Source: Eretmocerus hayati
Lineage: Eukaryota > Arthropoda > Insecta > Hymenoptera > Aphelinidae
DNA: 64,000 bases
Direction: 5' to 3'
Assembly (NCBI GenBank): GCA_029851415.1
Contig: CM056743.1
Location: 68,416,186 to 68,480,185 of the forward strand
Shown one piece after another: positions 11,642 to 22,365 of this stretch. Both the position numbers and the translations under genes were made by a program. The notes under the pieces are model-generated. The model was not told where the DNA came from, did no database searches, and worked only from the letters and a program-made list of their open reading frames with translations. Position 1 is the first letter of the stretch, and each line of letters opens with the position of its first letter.

Positions 11642-12117
11642 AATAGGCATCTTGCATTTTTTTAGACCCCCCAAAAAAAGGTTTGTCAAATTCGAGCAAA
11701 TCGAGATGAGTAAGGTGCAATTGGAAAGAAAATCCCAAAAATTGTTTACAACTTGAGCAAATTGTTCGAAAGTCAGACGATTGTGTCACACGGTGCAAGT
11801 CATCCTACTGTCAAACAATTTGCGCAAGACAAAGAAATCTTTTGGGATTTTTCCTCCAATTGCATAATACTCGTCTCGATTTGCTCGAATTTGCCAAACC
11901 TTTTCCTGGAGGGATCAAAGAAATCGTAATACGCCATATAATAGCGGCAGCCGACGACTTTGTCGGAGTGACGTCAAACAGCGCAAGTCATCAGATTTTC
12001 AAACAATTTGCGCGAGATGAAAAAAATTTTTGGGGACTTTTTTCCAATTGTACCCTACCTATCTCGATTTGCTCGAATTTGCCAAACCTTTCTCTAATAA
12101 AATGCAAGATGCCTATT
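11642..12117. mobile_element. Nested inverted-repeat MITE in the copia leader
   Basis: Ends AATAGGCATCTTGCATTTT (left) and its complement (right) enclose 476 bp. Inside, a second inverted block containing TTCGAGCAAATCGAGA occurs once on the left and twice in reverse on the right (about 11683, 11870 and 12060), so the right half carries a partial duplication. There is no coding content. A target duplication is not evident. Confidence 0.65.
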
Positions 12118-12308
12118 TGAAATGATTCAAGTCATCTTTAGAATTTTAGAATTTTGAATTCTATGAGAACCAAATCATCAGGCCTGACATAAAATCGAAT
12201 TAATTCCAGATATTGATGATTGAAATTTTTACAGCAAATAAGAGTGACCCAAAGAGTCAAGCAATCGATATCGATATACAAGTGCCTTCAACTTCGAGTC
12301 AGAATTAA

Positions 12309-14230
12309 ACACAACCACCTAGAATCAATCTACCCTCGACTCTATCAAATGTGACTCTATCAAATTCGACTCAATCTACACAACAGCATCCTGGACTCAA
12401 TACAAAACCATTGAGCCATTCGACTCCAATCCAACTACGAGCACCATTGATTCAAATATCACAGAATCAAATGGAATCTCCATCCGTGATTGCCAAAATT
12501 CTTCAGGATTCTTTGAATTCTTTGACGAACACTATGATGTGTCACCAGAATGTCTTAGACATCACATTACAAAGTGCAAATGTAGTGAACCAAAATATGA
12601 AGATGACACTTGAATTGGAAAGAGTGAAACTCCAAAAGATTCAAGCTGAGAAAGAAGTAGAGGAATTGAAGAGAGTGAATCTCGAAAATCAACTTAGAAT
12701 CGAAGAGTCTGGAAGAGGGCGTATAAATCAAAGTGCTCCTTTACAATCACCTCGTTCGCTAGAAGAACGGCAATTGAATCCTCATGTGAATTCTGTGTCG
12801 ACGCAATCGGACTCTATAGCCAATGGTGCAGCAGCAGCTAGTTCGACTCAATGCCAGGTAAACACTGAGAATCTAGACTCATCATCTTTTATTAACAATC
12901 AGAATGGATCACAAGCTCCTGATTCTTTCAATTTAGAACAAACATTAGCTACACTCCTGAAGAATCGAGTTGATAATGAATCAATCGGACCAAAACTTAG
13001 CTCTGATTTCAAATACAAATTAACTAAGAATTCGAATTTCAGTTCATGGTACGATTGTTTGAAATCTGAATTGATTAATTACAATTGCCTAGACATTATT
13101 GGTGATAGTATTCCTGGTCCTCAACATTTTAGTGAGAGTCAAATCTTGAGTCGAAAATATAGAGTCCGGAATCTGATTCTAAGTAGAATTGATGAGAAGT
13201 ATCATAGTCGATCCACGAATATTCAGGATCCTAAAGAATATTTGGAAAAACTACGAGACATGAAAAGAAAAGAGATGAATCTTGATCCTACGTCTGTGAG
13301 AGGGCAATTTTATGTGATTCGAATGAAGAAAAATGAAAAAGTGTTTGATTTTTGTGAACGATTCGACCAACTTTCACGAGAGTATCATGCCTCGAATGAT
13401 CTGGCTCCTCTAGAGCCGATGGAGATTCGTGCTGCGTTTTATAATGCTGTTATAGGAATTTATCCTGATTTACTGCAAGCTGATACTCTCATAAAGCAAT
13501 CTAAACCTCTGGGCATGAATATTGAAGAGATGAAATCTTACATGTTCCAGTTTGAATGCCAGAAAATGCTCAATTCTGTTGTATCTCAAGCCAATGTGGA
13601 AAGCTCATCTGAGCTTAAGTGTCACAGATGTGAAGAGCCTGGTCACTGGGCAAATGATGCCATTTGTCCACTAGCCGATACCAATCTTTGGAAGCACTAT
13701 AAATGTGGTCAGATTCATGACAAGAATGGACCATGTCCTCACCGTCGAAATGGTAAGAGTCATTTTGAATCTAGAATGAATAACGAGGAATCAAAATCGA
13801 AATCTTACAAATCTTACAGCAAATTAGGATCAAAATTTTCTGAAACTAACAGATCGAATAAACAAAAGAATCATTCTGGAATCAAAAATCAAAACAAAAT
13901 AGTCAAAAGGACTGAATCTAAGACTCATAAGAAAAATTTCAAGCAAGCTGCTCGAACGGTAATTGACTCTGAAAATTCTTCTTCTGACGAAAATGAAGAA
14001 ATGGATCAAGGTGAGAGAATTTCAATTCATGAAGCTTATCAAACTGAGAATTCTATAGATTTCATCGCAGATTCTGGAGCTACTGATCATATCGTGAACC
14101 AATCTCTGATTTTATCTGATTTCAAAGAATATAAAAATAGAATTATCAAAAGTGCTAATAAGAATGATTTTGCTGATATAGTAATCGATGGTAAAGGCAC
14201 TTTAGTTCTGAGACATCAAAAACGATAAGA
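12309..14230 (+). pseudogene. gag: copia gag with start of protease
   Basis: The frame is open from 12309, after a TAA at 12306, to 14230. The first Met-like codon used by naive callers (12351) is GTG, so the true start must lie upstream. The order is: a low-complexity Ser/Gln-rich N-terminus with a short coiled-coil-like stretch; a gag capsid domain of the UBN2 type (about 13010-13570: NFSSWYDCLKSEL, then VFDFCERFDQLSREY); then a nucleocapsid zinc knuckle CHRCEEPGHWANDAIC at about 13620-13667. The knuckle is CX2CX4HX6C, longer than the canonical CX2CX4HX4C. A basic Lys/Ser-rich linker and the aspartic protease motif DSGATDH (Asp codon 14070) follow. Gag would form the particle; the protease would mature it. 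A frameshift near 14215 ends the frame inside the protease. Confidence 0.93.
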
Positions 14231-14670
14231 TCACTAAATTCACTAATGTAATATCAGCAAAAGATGTATCTGAAAATCTTCTTTCTCTGAGAAGACTTGC
14301 TGATTCAGGATTTTCTATCTACCTGGATGATGAAATTCTGAGAGTTTTTGATAAAGATTCAAGTAAGACTATTTTAAAGGGAATCTACGTAAAACTGAAT
14401 TGGATTATTTGATTCAAAGTTAAGAAAACTGGTGTTGTAAACCAAAACAGGTTTTCATTTAAGAATTATTCTTGTAATGCGCGTTTAGTTTCTCATTCTG
14501 AATCATCAGATCAATTGAAGACAACTTCGGATGATTCAGAGACATCAATTTCGGAGGGAGCAATAAATGATTCACCGAATTCGGGGTCTTCAATTGGGAC
14601 GGAGATGGTTCTAGATTCGAATGAGAATCGAGTTGCTGAGAATGATTCAATAGGAAAGCTTATGTCCTGA
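14215..14670 (+). pseudogene. copia protease tail and pre-integrase spacer
   Basis: After the frameshift the +1-shifted frame continues with SENLLSLRRLADSGF, the conserved block between protease and integrase in copia polyproteins. A TGA at 14410-14412 interrupts it. The same frame then runs through a Ser/Asp/Glu-rich spacer to a TGA near 14668. A short direct repeat (TCCTGAAGATTTAATATCTT) near 14672 and 14719 suggests local duplication before integrase. Confidence 0.75.
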
Positions 14671-14789
14671 AGATTTAATATCTTCAGGAGTTTTAATATC
14701 TTTATTAGTCCTGAAGATTTAATATCTTCTGTAGAAGTAGAAGATTGGTTTCAAGATTCTACCGAATTCAAGAAACTAACAATAAGTAA

Positions 14790-15822
14790 AGGTCAATTAT
14801 GGTATGCTAGGTTGGGTGATGCTTCATTAGGTTATCTGAAAATGCTTCAAAAGAAAATTGAGCTATTGAAGGGTGTAGTTTTTAATGAGTCTATTTTAGA
14901 ATGTGAAGTTTGCATAATGTCAAAGATGGAAAAGTTACTCTTCAAAGAAATTAGAGCTAAATCTCAAGAACCTCTTGAAGTTATTCACACAGACATGATG
15001 GGACCTATCAGTCCTATGTCATTTCCTGGCCGTATGCGATTCATCATTGTTTTTGTGGATGATTACTCTAGGTATGCTGAAACTTATTGTTTGAAACGTA
15101 AAGATGAAGCTGGACAAGCATTAGAATCTTTCCCTATCTCAGCTAGGAATATTTTGGGATCAAATGAAAAATGTTGTTTCATTAAATCAGATCAAGCTTT
15201 AGAATTTAAAGGTGGTAAATTCCCTGAGGTAATGAAACAAGAGAATATAGAGTCTATATTCTCTCCTCCTTACACGCTTGAACACAATGGTACAGCCGAG
15301 AGATTAAACAAGTCAATTCAAAGAAGGATTATAGCCATTTTACTTGATTCAGGTGTGCCAAAATCGATGTGGGGGTTGGCTTCAGAAGCTGCAGTCATTA
15401 CATACAATAGAACTCCACACAAAACAATTAATTATGAAATTCCCATGAGAAAATTTGCACCATTAGCCAGATGTCATTTTGAACGAATCAGGAGATTCGG
15501 ATGTGTTAGTTATATTAAAATATCAAAACTCGAATCAGAGTTTGAATCTAAAGCAATCAAAGCTTTCTTAGTCGGCTACAAAGATACTAGCTATATTTTC
15601 TGTCATCCACAATCACACAAGTTTATCAAGTCTAGGCATGTGCGATTCAATGAAAGACTAGTTCATGGAGATTATCACAAGGAATATTCCACAGCAAATT
15701 CGAATTCGAGTGAACCGATTCAAGGAATTCCTGATCCTCATAATGGTTCTATTAAATTTGACAAAGTTGACGAAGAAATTGATATTGTAAACAATATTGA
15801 AGCAATACAGCCTAAAATTTGA
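14790..15822 (+). pseudogene. copia integrase
   Basis: The catalytic triad is intact: HTDMMGP (Asp codon 14992), IKSDQALEF (Asp codon 15190) and NGTAERLNKS (Glu codon 15298), with 35 residues between the last two (DD35E). The downstream copia motif SMWGLASEAAVITYNRTPH and a VGYK-type C-terminal block are present. The N-terminal HHCC zinc-binding region is damaged. The usual WHxRLGH reads WYARLGD, so both histidines are lost while the CEVC cysteines remain. The enzyme would insert the cDNA into the genome. A TGA at 15820 ends the frame early, before the pol linker. Confidence 0.93.
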
Positions 15823-16166
15823 GGTAGGCCTCGAAAAGTTCAGAATTCTTCAAATCAAAATAAAATTCAAGTCCCCAAAGATTTTCAGGGACCCTCAACT
15901 AGAAGTAAGACAAAGAGGAAACTTGAAGAATCAGAACAAGCACATCATGTTTCAGTTGAGAAACCTGTCATAGACATTAGTTATGCTAATACTCGAGTCT
16001 ACCCAGGTCAAATCTTTCAAACAAATCTGAAAAACGAATCAATGATGACATAGTTGGTCATATTTTACTTGCCTCTATACAAAAAGATCCAATCACTTAT
16101 GAGGGAGCTATGGCTTCTCCTGACAAAGAATTCTAGCAGAAAGCCGTACAAGAAGAATGAGATTCT
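15823..16166 (+). pseudogene. copia integrase-RT linker
   Basis: The frame after the 15820 stop carries a basic GRPRK-type linker typical of copia integrase tails. A frame change near 16010 leads into the block before RT (DDIVGHILLASIQKDPITYEGAM). That block is broken by TAG at 16134-16136 and TGA at 16158-16160, at positions where the family has tryptophan or other residues. Confidence 0.75.
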
Positions 16167-17030
16167 ATGAAATCAAATCGAGTTTGGACTCTAGTTGAAG
16201 AACCACGAACTCAGAGTAATGGTTCCAAAGCTAATATCATAGATTCTAAATGGGTTTTTGAGAAAAAGGTCGAGTCAAATGGAGAAATTAGATACAAAGC
16301 AAGATTAGTCATTAGAGGATTCAAAGATAAAAATACATATGATTTGAAAGAGACATATGCTCCAGTAGCAAGACTTTCCTTAGTCAGAGCCATTCTCATG
16401 ATCACAAACAAATGCAATCTTCATGCATGTCAACTTGATGTCAAAATTGCATTTTTGAATGGCGAGCTAAGTGAAGAGATATATATGGAAATACCGAAAG
16501 GTCTGAATGACAGTGATGAAATCATGAGATCTAATGGACTCAAACTTGAAAAATCCATTTATGGACTCAGGTTAAGTCCAAAGAAATGGAGCAATTGATT
16601 CACGATAGAAATGAAGAAGCTTGGTTTAGAGAATGATTTACACGAACCATTTCTCTTCACTTGGAGAAAGAATCGTATAATGGCATCAGTTTTGTTGTAT
16701 GTTGATGATATGCTAATCGTTAGCGATAATCTTGAGAAATTGAATCGAATCAAAAATCATTTGAATCAAACTTTTGAAATGGAAGACCTTGGTGAACCAA
16801 AGTTATTTTTAGGTATTATCATTGAAAGAAACAAAGAAAATCAAACGATTAGACTTCATCAAACTCCATATATCAAAAGTGTTTTGGAAAAATTCAATAT
16901 GCAAGATTCAAAACCACAAAACACACCAATGATAACAAATCAGTTACAACATAAAAACAAAAAGAGTCGAATTGAACAAGTTGAATCTATAAATAAAGGG
17001 CAGAACCATGAAATACGTAAGGTTCCTTAG
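16167..17030 (+). pseudogene. copia reverse transcriptase
   Basis: RVT_2-type RT: SNRVWTLVEEP, DSKWVFEKK, ARLVIRGF, ETYAPVARLS, the first catalytic Asp in CQLDVKIAFLNGEL, KSIYGLR, and YVDD (16698-16709). A GEPKLFLGI block and the thumb follow. In-frame stops are TGA at 16596-16598 and TAG at 17028-17030. The frame is otherwise continuous across both, so these are point mutations. It would copy genomic RNA into cDNA inside the particle. Confidence 0.95.
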
Positions 17031-17759
17031 AGAGAAGCTATTGGAAGCCTGATGTATTCGGTAGTAGCCACGAGGTCAGACATAGCTTTCGCGGTCAATT
17101 TCTTAGCTAGAAAACAAAATAATCCAAATGAAGATGATGGGAAAGCTATAAAAAGAATCTTGCGATACCTTAAAGGGACAATGAATCTCGTCTTAACCTT
17201 CACTGCATCATCTGAGAATCTAGAATCTTTTACAGGCGCGAGTTATAGAGATTGTGAAAACTCTATTTCGACTGGTAGTTACATTATTAGATTGTTTGGA
17301 GATACAGTTGCTTGGAAAAGTCGTAAACAAAATCAAGTGACTCTTTCAACATGTCAGGTAGAGTATTTGGCCATGAATGAATCTTGCCAAGAACTTATTT
17401 CTATTGACAAATCAATTCGATATGTATTGGGATTCACTTTGAATCCAGTTACTGTCTGGTGTGATAATGAATCCTCAAGAAATTGCACAAAAATGGATGG
17501 GTGTCACAAGTTAAGATCATTTGACGATAGTATTGAAGCGATCCTAGAATATTTGAGTCATAGAGAAGAACATGGTACAAAACGTCCCATGGCTGACACT
17601 CATGGTGATTTCATCAAACAGTGTGTGAACGAAGGTGAAGTTATCGTGAAATGGGTTGATACTAAAGAAAATCTAGCTGATATTGGAACAAAACCACTTC
17701 CTTCCGAAGCACATAAATATTTGACTGATAGAATAATGAAGAACGAGGAATCAAAATAA
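17031..17759 (+). pseudogene. copia RNase H domain
   Basis: Continuous with the RT frame after the 17028 stop. It has the conserved REAIGSLMY and RSDIAFAV blocks. The first metal-binding Asp of the usual SDADxAGD motif is changed (TGASYRD). The Glu in QVEYLAMNES and Asp in WCDNESS are kept, and the RTKHI block is degraded to LRSFDD. It ends with the typical ADIGTKPL and a TAA at 17757. The domain would remove RNA from the hybrid. The changed residues suggest it no longer works. Confidence 0.92.
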
Positions 17760-18086
17760 ATTTAGGGATCTATGAATCTACGATTCAAATATTCAATATA
17801 TAATTGATGACTCAGACATTCCCTTGTTCGTTCTTATATGTTCACAAGAACCAGTTGCTCGGACCAAGACTGAAGGAATTATTCATGAAAATCTTCAAAT
17901 GCTTGTTATACTTTAATTCTAAGTATAAGAATCTATCTTTCAAAATGTTCAAGAATTCTGATGTTATATATAATTTCATTCAATTCATAACTTTCAATGT
18001 AATTGATTTAAAGATAAATGTGTTTATATTAGATTCAAACTTTAGTTCATCGATTCTATTGGAATTACAATCAATATGTAACTGAT
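17760..18086 (+). other. copia 3' untranslated region
   Basis: AT-rich sequence between the pol stop and the polypurine tract. A short open frame at 17804-18085 has no recognisable similarity. Confidence 0.6.
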
Positions 18087-18088
18087 CT

Positions 18089-18099
18089 AAGGGAGGGAG
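18089..18099 (+). promoter_or_regulatory. Polypurine tract
   Basis: AAGGGAGGGAG lies directly upstream of the 3' LTR, as expected for the plus-strand primer. Confidence 0.9.
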
Positions 18100-18313
18100 T
18101 GTTGGAGTAATATTGATCGATACGAGAGTCATCTGTTGGTTACCAAGGGCCGTGTTGATAACAACGACGCGGCGCCGCCAGCTTCACTTCTTGTGTGGAC
18201 ACGGACGCAAAAGCATCTCTGCTGAGTCGTGTATTTATTCGAGAATCTATCAAAGTTGATAAACGAGTTTAAATCTACTCGGATTGTGTCCTGTGTATTT
18301 GAGTATTCTGACA
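18100..18313 (+). repeat. 3' LTR of the copia element
   Basis: It begins TGTTGGAGT and ends TCTGACA; 214 bp. It differs from the 5' LTR by about seven substitutions and a 14 bp gap, counted by eye. Confidence 0.95.
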
Positions 18314-19723
18314 CTCAATACGGGAATGGAACGGCTTATACGGGAAAATGTATGGAAATCTTCCTTGATCATTCTTCAAAGATCTGCAAAAAGTTGCTCT
18401 ACACTTTTTGCGATCAAATGCATTCTTCTTGAGTTATCGAGGATAGAAGACTAGGAAATTCCGGAGAGGAGCACTTTTTTAAATAAAATTGGGGAGTTTC
18501 AGAGGTGAAATCATGATTATTGTCAGATTTTGTAAGTACAGATGCCTAGGACCATATCCAACCAGAATCCATCCTCGGGTAACAAGCGTATGTTCACGTA
18601 CTTGAAAAACGTCGTGATCGTATAGAATCTCACCATATAAGTGGATTCCCAGGATCCCCAAGGTCGAAATTCAAAAGACACATCCATCTCTATCATCCAT
18701 CATTGTGAAAACCAACTTTTGAATACAAATGAAAGAGCCATCTGTCCATATCGCGATGTGCCATCAATTTTATTGTGTTTCCCAACCGATTCACGCAATA
18801 CTCTTCTCGCGATAGAGTTGCGATTAGTTTTCTTCTACGACAGGCACACACATGCGGTTTAAAGCATTATATTAGTGACACTCAAACGATAAATTTTTTG
18901 TGGTTCCGATGGGGAAAAGAGGATAGGTCTTTTGGGTAATGCTGTGTAAATGCGAAAACTAAAAAAAGATTGAATTACGGGTTCCCTTCGGAGACATCCC
19001 CCTGAAACTTCTCTATCGATAGGCACACCCATCCGCATCTGGTTTTGTGATAGTGTGGTATAATGAGACGGTGTTTGATGCTTTATAAAAATTTTTTATG
19101 ATAGGCTCTTTTGAGCTACACGCTGAAGAATGCTGCCGATGGTAGTGAATACCACCCACTTACACTTACGAAAAGCCCATCATTCCATGATTCTGAGACC
19201 TTTAGTGAATAGGTAGGCGCTAAGTCATATTTGAGATTGAATCTCGGTACTATTTGTACCATGTTTGAGCATTGAGGACAAGCATTTTGGTACAGAAGGA
19301 GCGTATAGCCTCGCATACAACGACTTTTTTCAGTTGGCGGAATTACCCATATGGTACTTTTGGCCAGTCCAAAAACTCAGTGGTGATGATTCTTGACTCT
19401 CCCCTGAAAATTGTGCAGAATGATTGTGAATACGTTATAATATTTGATGAATGACATCTTCGATGTCTAATCATGATAGAAAAAAGTTATCAGTGGCTAA
19501 ATGTCGTGAAGTGACTGAAAGCCTCTCTGCCGCTGATATACTCTCTCGCAAATGCGTATCTCGCTTTTGAATTGGAGGAGTGACTTTTCTCAACAGCTCT
19601 CCAAACATGTGTACATCCATTCTGAGACACCTGTATGTTGAAAGATATTTGCCGCGTTTTCACTCATCAAATGCGTTGATATATGATTATGTGACACCCT
19701 CAAATGAAATCATCAATTAACTA
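18314..19723. other. Intergenic, nothing coding recognised
   Basis: The first 130 bp resemble the copia 5' flank at 9343-9470. The rest contains several partially similar phrases (for example GATAGGCACACCCAT near 19015 and GACAGGCACACACATG near 18839), suggesting old degenerate repeats, but no element boundary can be drawn. Confidence 0.35.
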
Positions 19724-20784
19724 CAGTGGATCCTGTCAAATTGGGCACCTCCGTAACTTGGGCACCTGCCGATATTAGGCGCTTTCTTGTGGAACCGGGA
19801 GAATAACATTGCGTCTCATAGGAGATTTCCTCCACATATTGGGCACCTTTGTAAATTGGGCACCTCCCTAATTTGGGCAACTTTTGCCTCACCCGTTGTA
19901 TGCAACTGCATCTTGAATCATCTTCATAAATTGGGCACCCATAATTTTGGTGGCTCTTCATCAGAGTTTCGCGGGGCCGTCATGGTTTGGTTCACAGTAC
20001 AGTGCCTCGCCAACAGCTTCACAGGCTCACTTGATGCGCAGCCATGAAGTTCACGACATTGGATCCCGAATGACTCTACACGAAGAAACCCCAACTACAG
20101 TCGAAGAAATCTTGAATTCAATCCTTCAAGGGGAGACTGTGTCTGGAGATGAAGACAACCTTGAGGATAAACTCAAACTTCCATCAAAAAATGTGTCACC
20201 ATCGAAACACGATGAGGCTATTGAGCTTATATCACGATTGATTGCATAATCTTCCTAGCACGAAAAATTATTAATGGTTGCGAGTTTGTTGAAGATGCAA
20301 GGTGAGATTGAGAATGAGATCCTCATACGATCCTTACAATTCAAACAAGCCAAGATCTCAGACTTCTTCACCCAGCAAATGAATCGAACAAAAAACTGAA
20401 GAACTCCTATCATTGAGCTTATATATTGTGTAGCATGAATCCATCGTAAAAATATTTGTATTGACATTTTCAAGCAACATTTGTATTGATTCGAGGATTC
20501 AATGAGATTGTATTGGATATTGGAGAATTGTGGAGTAAATTATCAATCAGCTGAGTATTTCAAAAATAACTTGACTTGAGAGAGAGAATTTCATTAGAAT
20601 AAACCCATACATCTATCGTAGAGACTTGTTCACATCTTTCTGGCCATGGAGACATCGTTGGAGTTCCTGAAAAGAAAAAAAAATTTTCCTTCAAAATAAT
20701 GCCTATCTCTGTATATTGGGCACCTGCTTATATTGGGCGCATTTCTTCGGATTCGAGGGTGCCCAACATAGACAGGATTCACTG
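19724..20784 (+). mobile_element. pogo/Tigger-type Tc1-mariner element
   Basis: The ends are CAGTGGATCCTGTC (left) and the inverse of CAGTGAATCCTGTC (right), each followed within 10 bases by TTGGGCACC. TA flanks both sides (19722-19723, 20785-20786). CAGTG termini with a TA duplication are diagnostic of pogo-like elements. Further subterminal TTGGGCACCT repeats lie at about 19755, 19840, 19857, 19932 and 20716. At 1061 bp it is an internally deleted copy retaining only the transposase C-terminus. Confidence 0.9.
19950..20399 (+). pseudogene. pogo transposase C-terminal remnant with PIP-box-like motif
   Basis: One frame runs from the interior to a TGA at 20397-20399, crossed by stops at 20247 and 20256. 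It encodes an acidic region (TVEEILNSIL, then DEDNLEDKL), a helix (DEAIELISRLI) and, after the stops, EKLLMVASLLKMQGEIENE and QAKISDFF (20346-20369). This order (acidic stretch, EAIE helix, final basic-hydrophobic tail) matches the C-terminus of Tigger/pogo CENP-B-like transposases. QAKISDFF fits the PCNA-interacting consensus QxxIxxFF, and Drosophila pogo transposase is known to bind PCNA. The helix-turn-helix and DDE domains are absent. Confidence 0.8.
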
Positions 20785-20786
20785 TA

Positions 20787-21489
20787 ATTCCAAACCTGCG
20801 ATATTTGTCTGGGTCTTCAAGTTGTAGTTCCATGAACAAATTGTAATGAAATCCTTGCTGCTTGCGTCATGTGACCCATCCACGAACCCATAGCTATCGA
20901 CTCGGGTAATTGGTGTAATATTCAGCCATTATCAACAACAGAAGTGCTTATTTGCACTTCTTCAAACGTAGACTACGATACATTTTCAACCTATCTTTCA
21001 GAGTCTTGCACTTTTGAAATCAGCGGGTATAAGGGAGTCAAAACGCGCCACCATCCGCGTATAGTATGATTGAGGCGCACGCCAACTGCGCTCGCGCGCG
21101 CAACCGCGAGCCACTCCGAGACCTGCTAGCCTGACTTGGGCTCTATACACAGGTTCTACAACTTCCATGGTGAGGGGTGGTATTGAGGCGGCATGAGCGT
21201 CTTTCTTCCGTCACCACGCGTCTCTACTTGTTCTTCGAGAGGGATCCCAGCGCGTGCGCGCAGGAGACGAGATCGTCTGCTGCCCTGTCTGCGCAGCTCC
21301 GGCATGAGCTTGGTGGTTGCACGAGTTTCACGTAACCGTGCTCTCATTCAATTTCATGTCGGACCCCGATTGCATTGATAGTAGTATATTCTGTACATCA
21401 AAGCAGGGTCCCGTATGAAACAATCTTTGGCTACCGCTAAACTCACGCTCATCTTGAGCCCCAACTGGGGCCAACAAGTTGAGAGGTAG
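20787..21489. other. Intergenic, GC-rich in part
   Basis: No gene is recognised. The stretch 21050-21350 is GC- and CpG-rich with no motif that I can name. Confidence 0.35.
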
Positions 21490-21986
21490 GTTTGTACACT
21501 CGGCGGTAGTTGATTTTTTCCGAGCTTGCGACCAGTTCTGCCGATCACAATTTGGAATTGTGAGAGAGGTTTTCGATGTGCGCGCGCAGGAGTCCAACTC
21601 GGATGAATTCGAGAACACGGGCTGCGACGACGCCGCGCGGCCGGGTGTTTGTTGACCTTGAATCTGTCGAGGGTTATAATTCCAAGTTATTGTCGAGGTG
21701 GCCGGGTTAGCGAAAATGTTTGGCCTCCGAGTTCTCCGACCCGAGGACAGCTAGCTCTAGGTTGCGGCACTCCCCGAATGGCCGAATGGGAGGTGAACGC
21801 GCACGTTGTGTTGGTGGAGTATAGAGTGTCCCCCAGGTCACGCAACTCCATGGCGTGACACACCCGCGGCAGCCCAAGAGCCGAATTGGCATCCTGGTTT
21901 GAAGGAGAAGGTTGCCTGTTTTTGAGGCAAGAGCGAGAGCCCTGGTGGCGTGGCGGAGGGTTGTCTCGACATCTCGGTGATCAGCT

Positions 21987-22220
21987 TATATTTTTGATCT
22001 TCTGAATGTTTGGGTGAGTTGGTCATCATCCTTGCCTTTGTGATTATTTATTTTGGAGATGATAGCCTTGTAGCCTCCACAAATCAGAATTTTGTCATGC
22101 AAGTGCGTTCCCTTGTCTGTGAGATAAAGTGAGTCACTATTAGAGGTGCTATCTCTGAATTCTGAAGATCTATCTTCCTTCGCTTTTGAAATTGGAATGC
22201 TTGAGAACCTATGTTGTTTT
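21987..22220 (-). pseudogene. Conserved coding-like segment, left copy
   Basis: The minus strand carries an open stretch (DSTSNSDSLYLTDKGTH, then HDKILIC) ending in QTFRRSKI and a stop at 21987-21989. The right copy at 52766-52987 has the same frame open but with an earlier stop (CAA to TAA). I do not recognise the protein. Confidence 0.4.
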
Positions 22221-22365
22221 CCTTCATTTTTTTAAAAGCACGACCCTGTTGAATTTTTGGTTTTAGAATTCTACAAGATAATGTCACTCGCTTTCTTGCT
22301 AATCATTGAGTAGGCTGTTATTTTTCTCTACACCTGTCGACCCTCTGGCACTCTTGACTGTTTAT

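Larger units (their letters stand above)
9741..12308 (+). other. Unusually long copia leader
   Basis: About 2.6 kb separates the PBS from the main gag frame, far more than the few hundred bases usual in copia. It contains a GTGAGT donor-like site near 9891, an AT microsatellite (about 10749-10772), a candidate gag 5' exon at 11339 and a nested inverted-repeat element at 11642-12117. A TTTTTACAG acceptor-like site near 12233 precedes sequence in frame with gag. Part of the leader may therefore be intronic or secondarily inserted. Confidence 0.6.
9500..18313 (+). mobile_element. Full-length Ty1/copia LTR retrotransposon, defective
   Basis: Both LTRs, a primer-binding site, gag, protease, integrase, reverse transcriptase and RNase H occur in copia order (integrase before RT). 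A purine tract precedes the 3' LTR. The flanks read CTCAT (9495-9499) and CTCAA (18314-18318), a 5 bp target duplication with one change. The LTRs differ by about seven substitutions and a 14 bp indel over roughly 214 aligned bases, so the insertion is not recent. A frameshift and at least six in-frame stops make it non-autonomous. Confidence 0.97.

Noticed and set aside
12351..14228. gag starting at 12351
   Set aside because: The codon there is GTG and the frame is open upstream to 12309; no ATG supports a start at this place.
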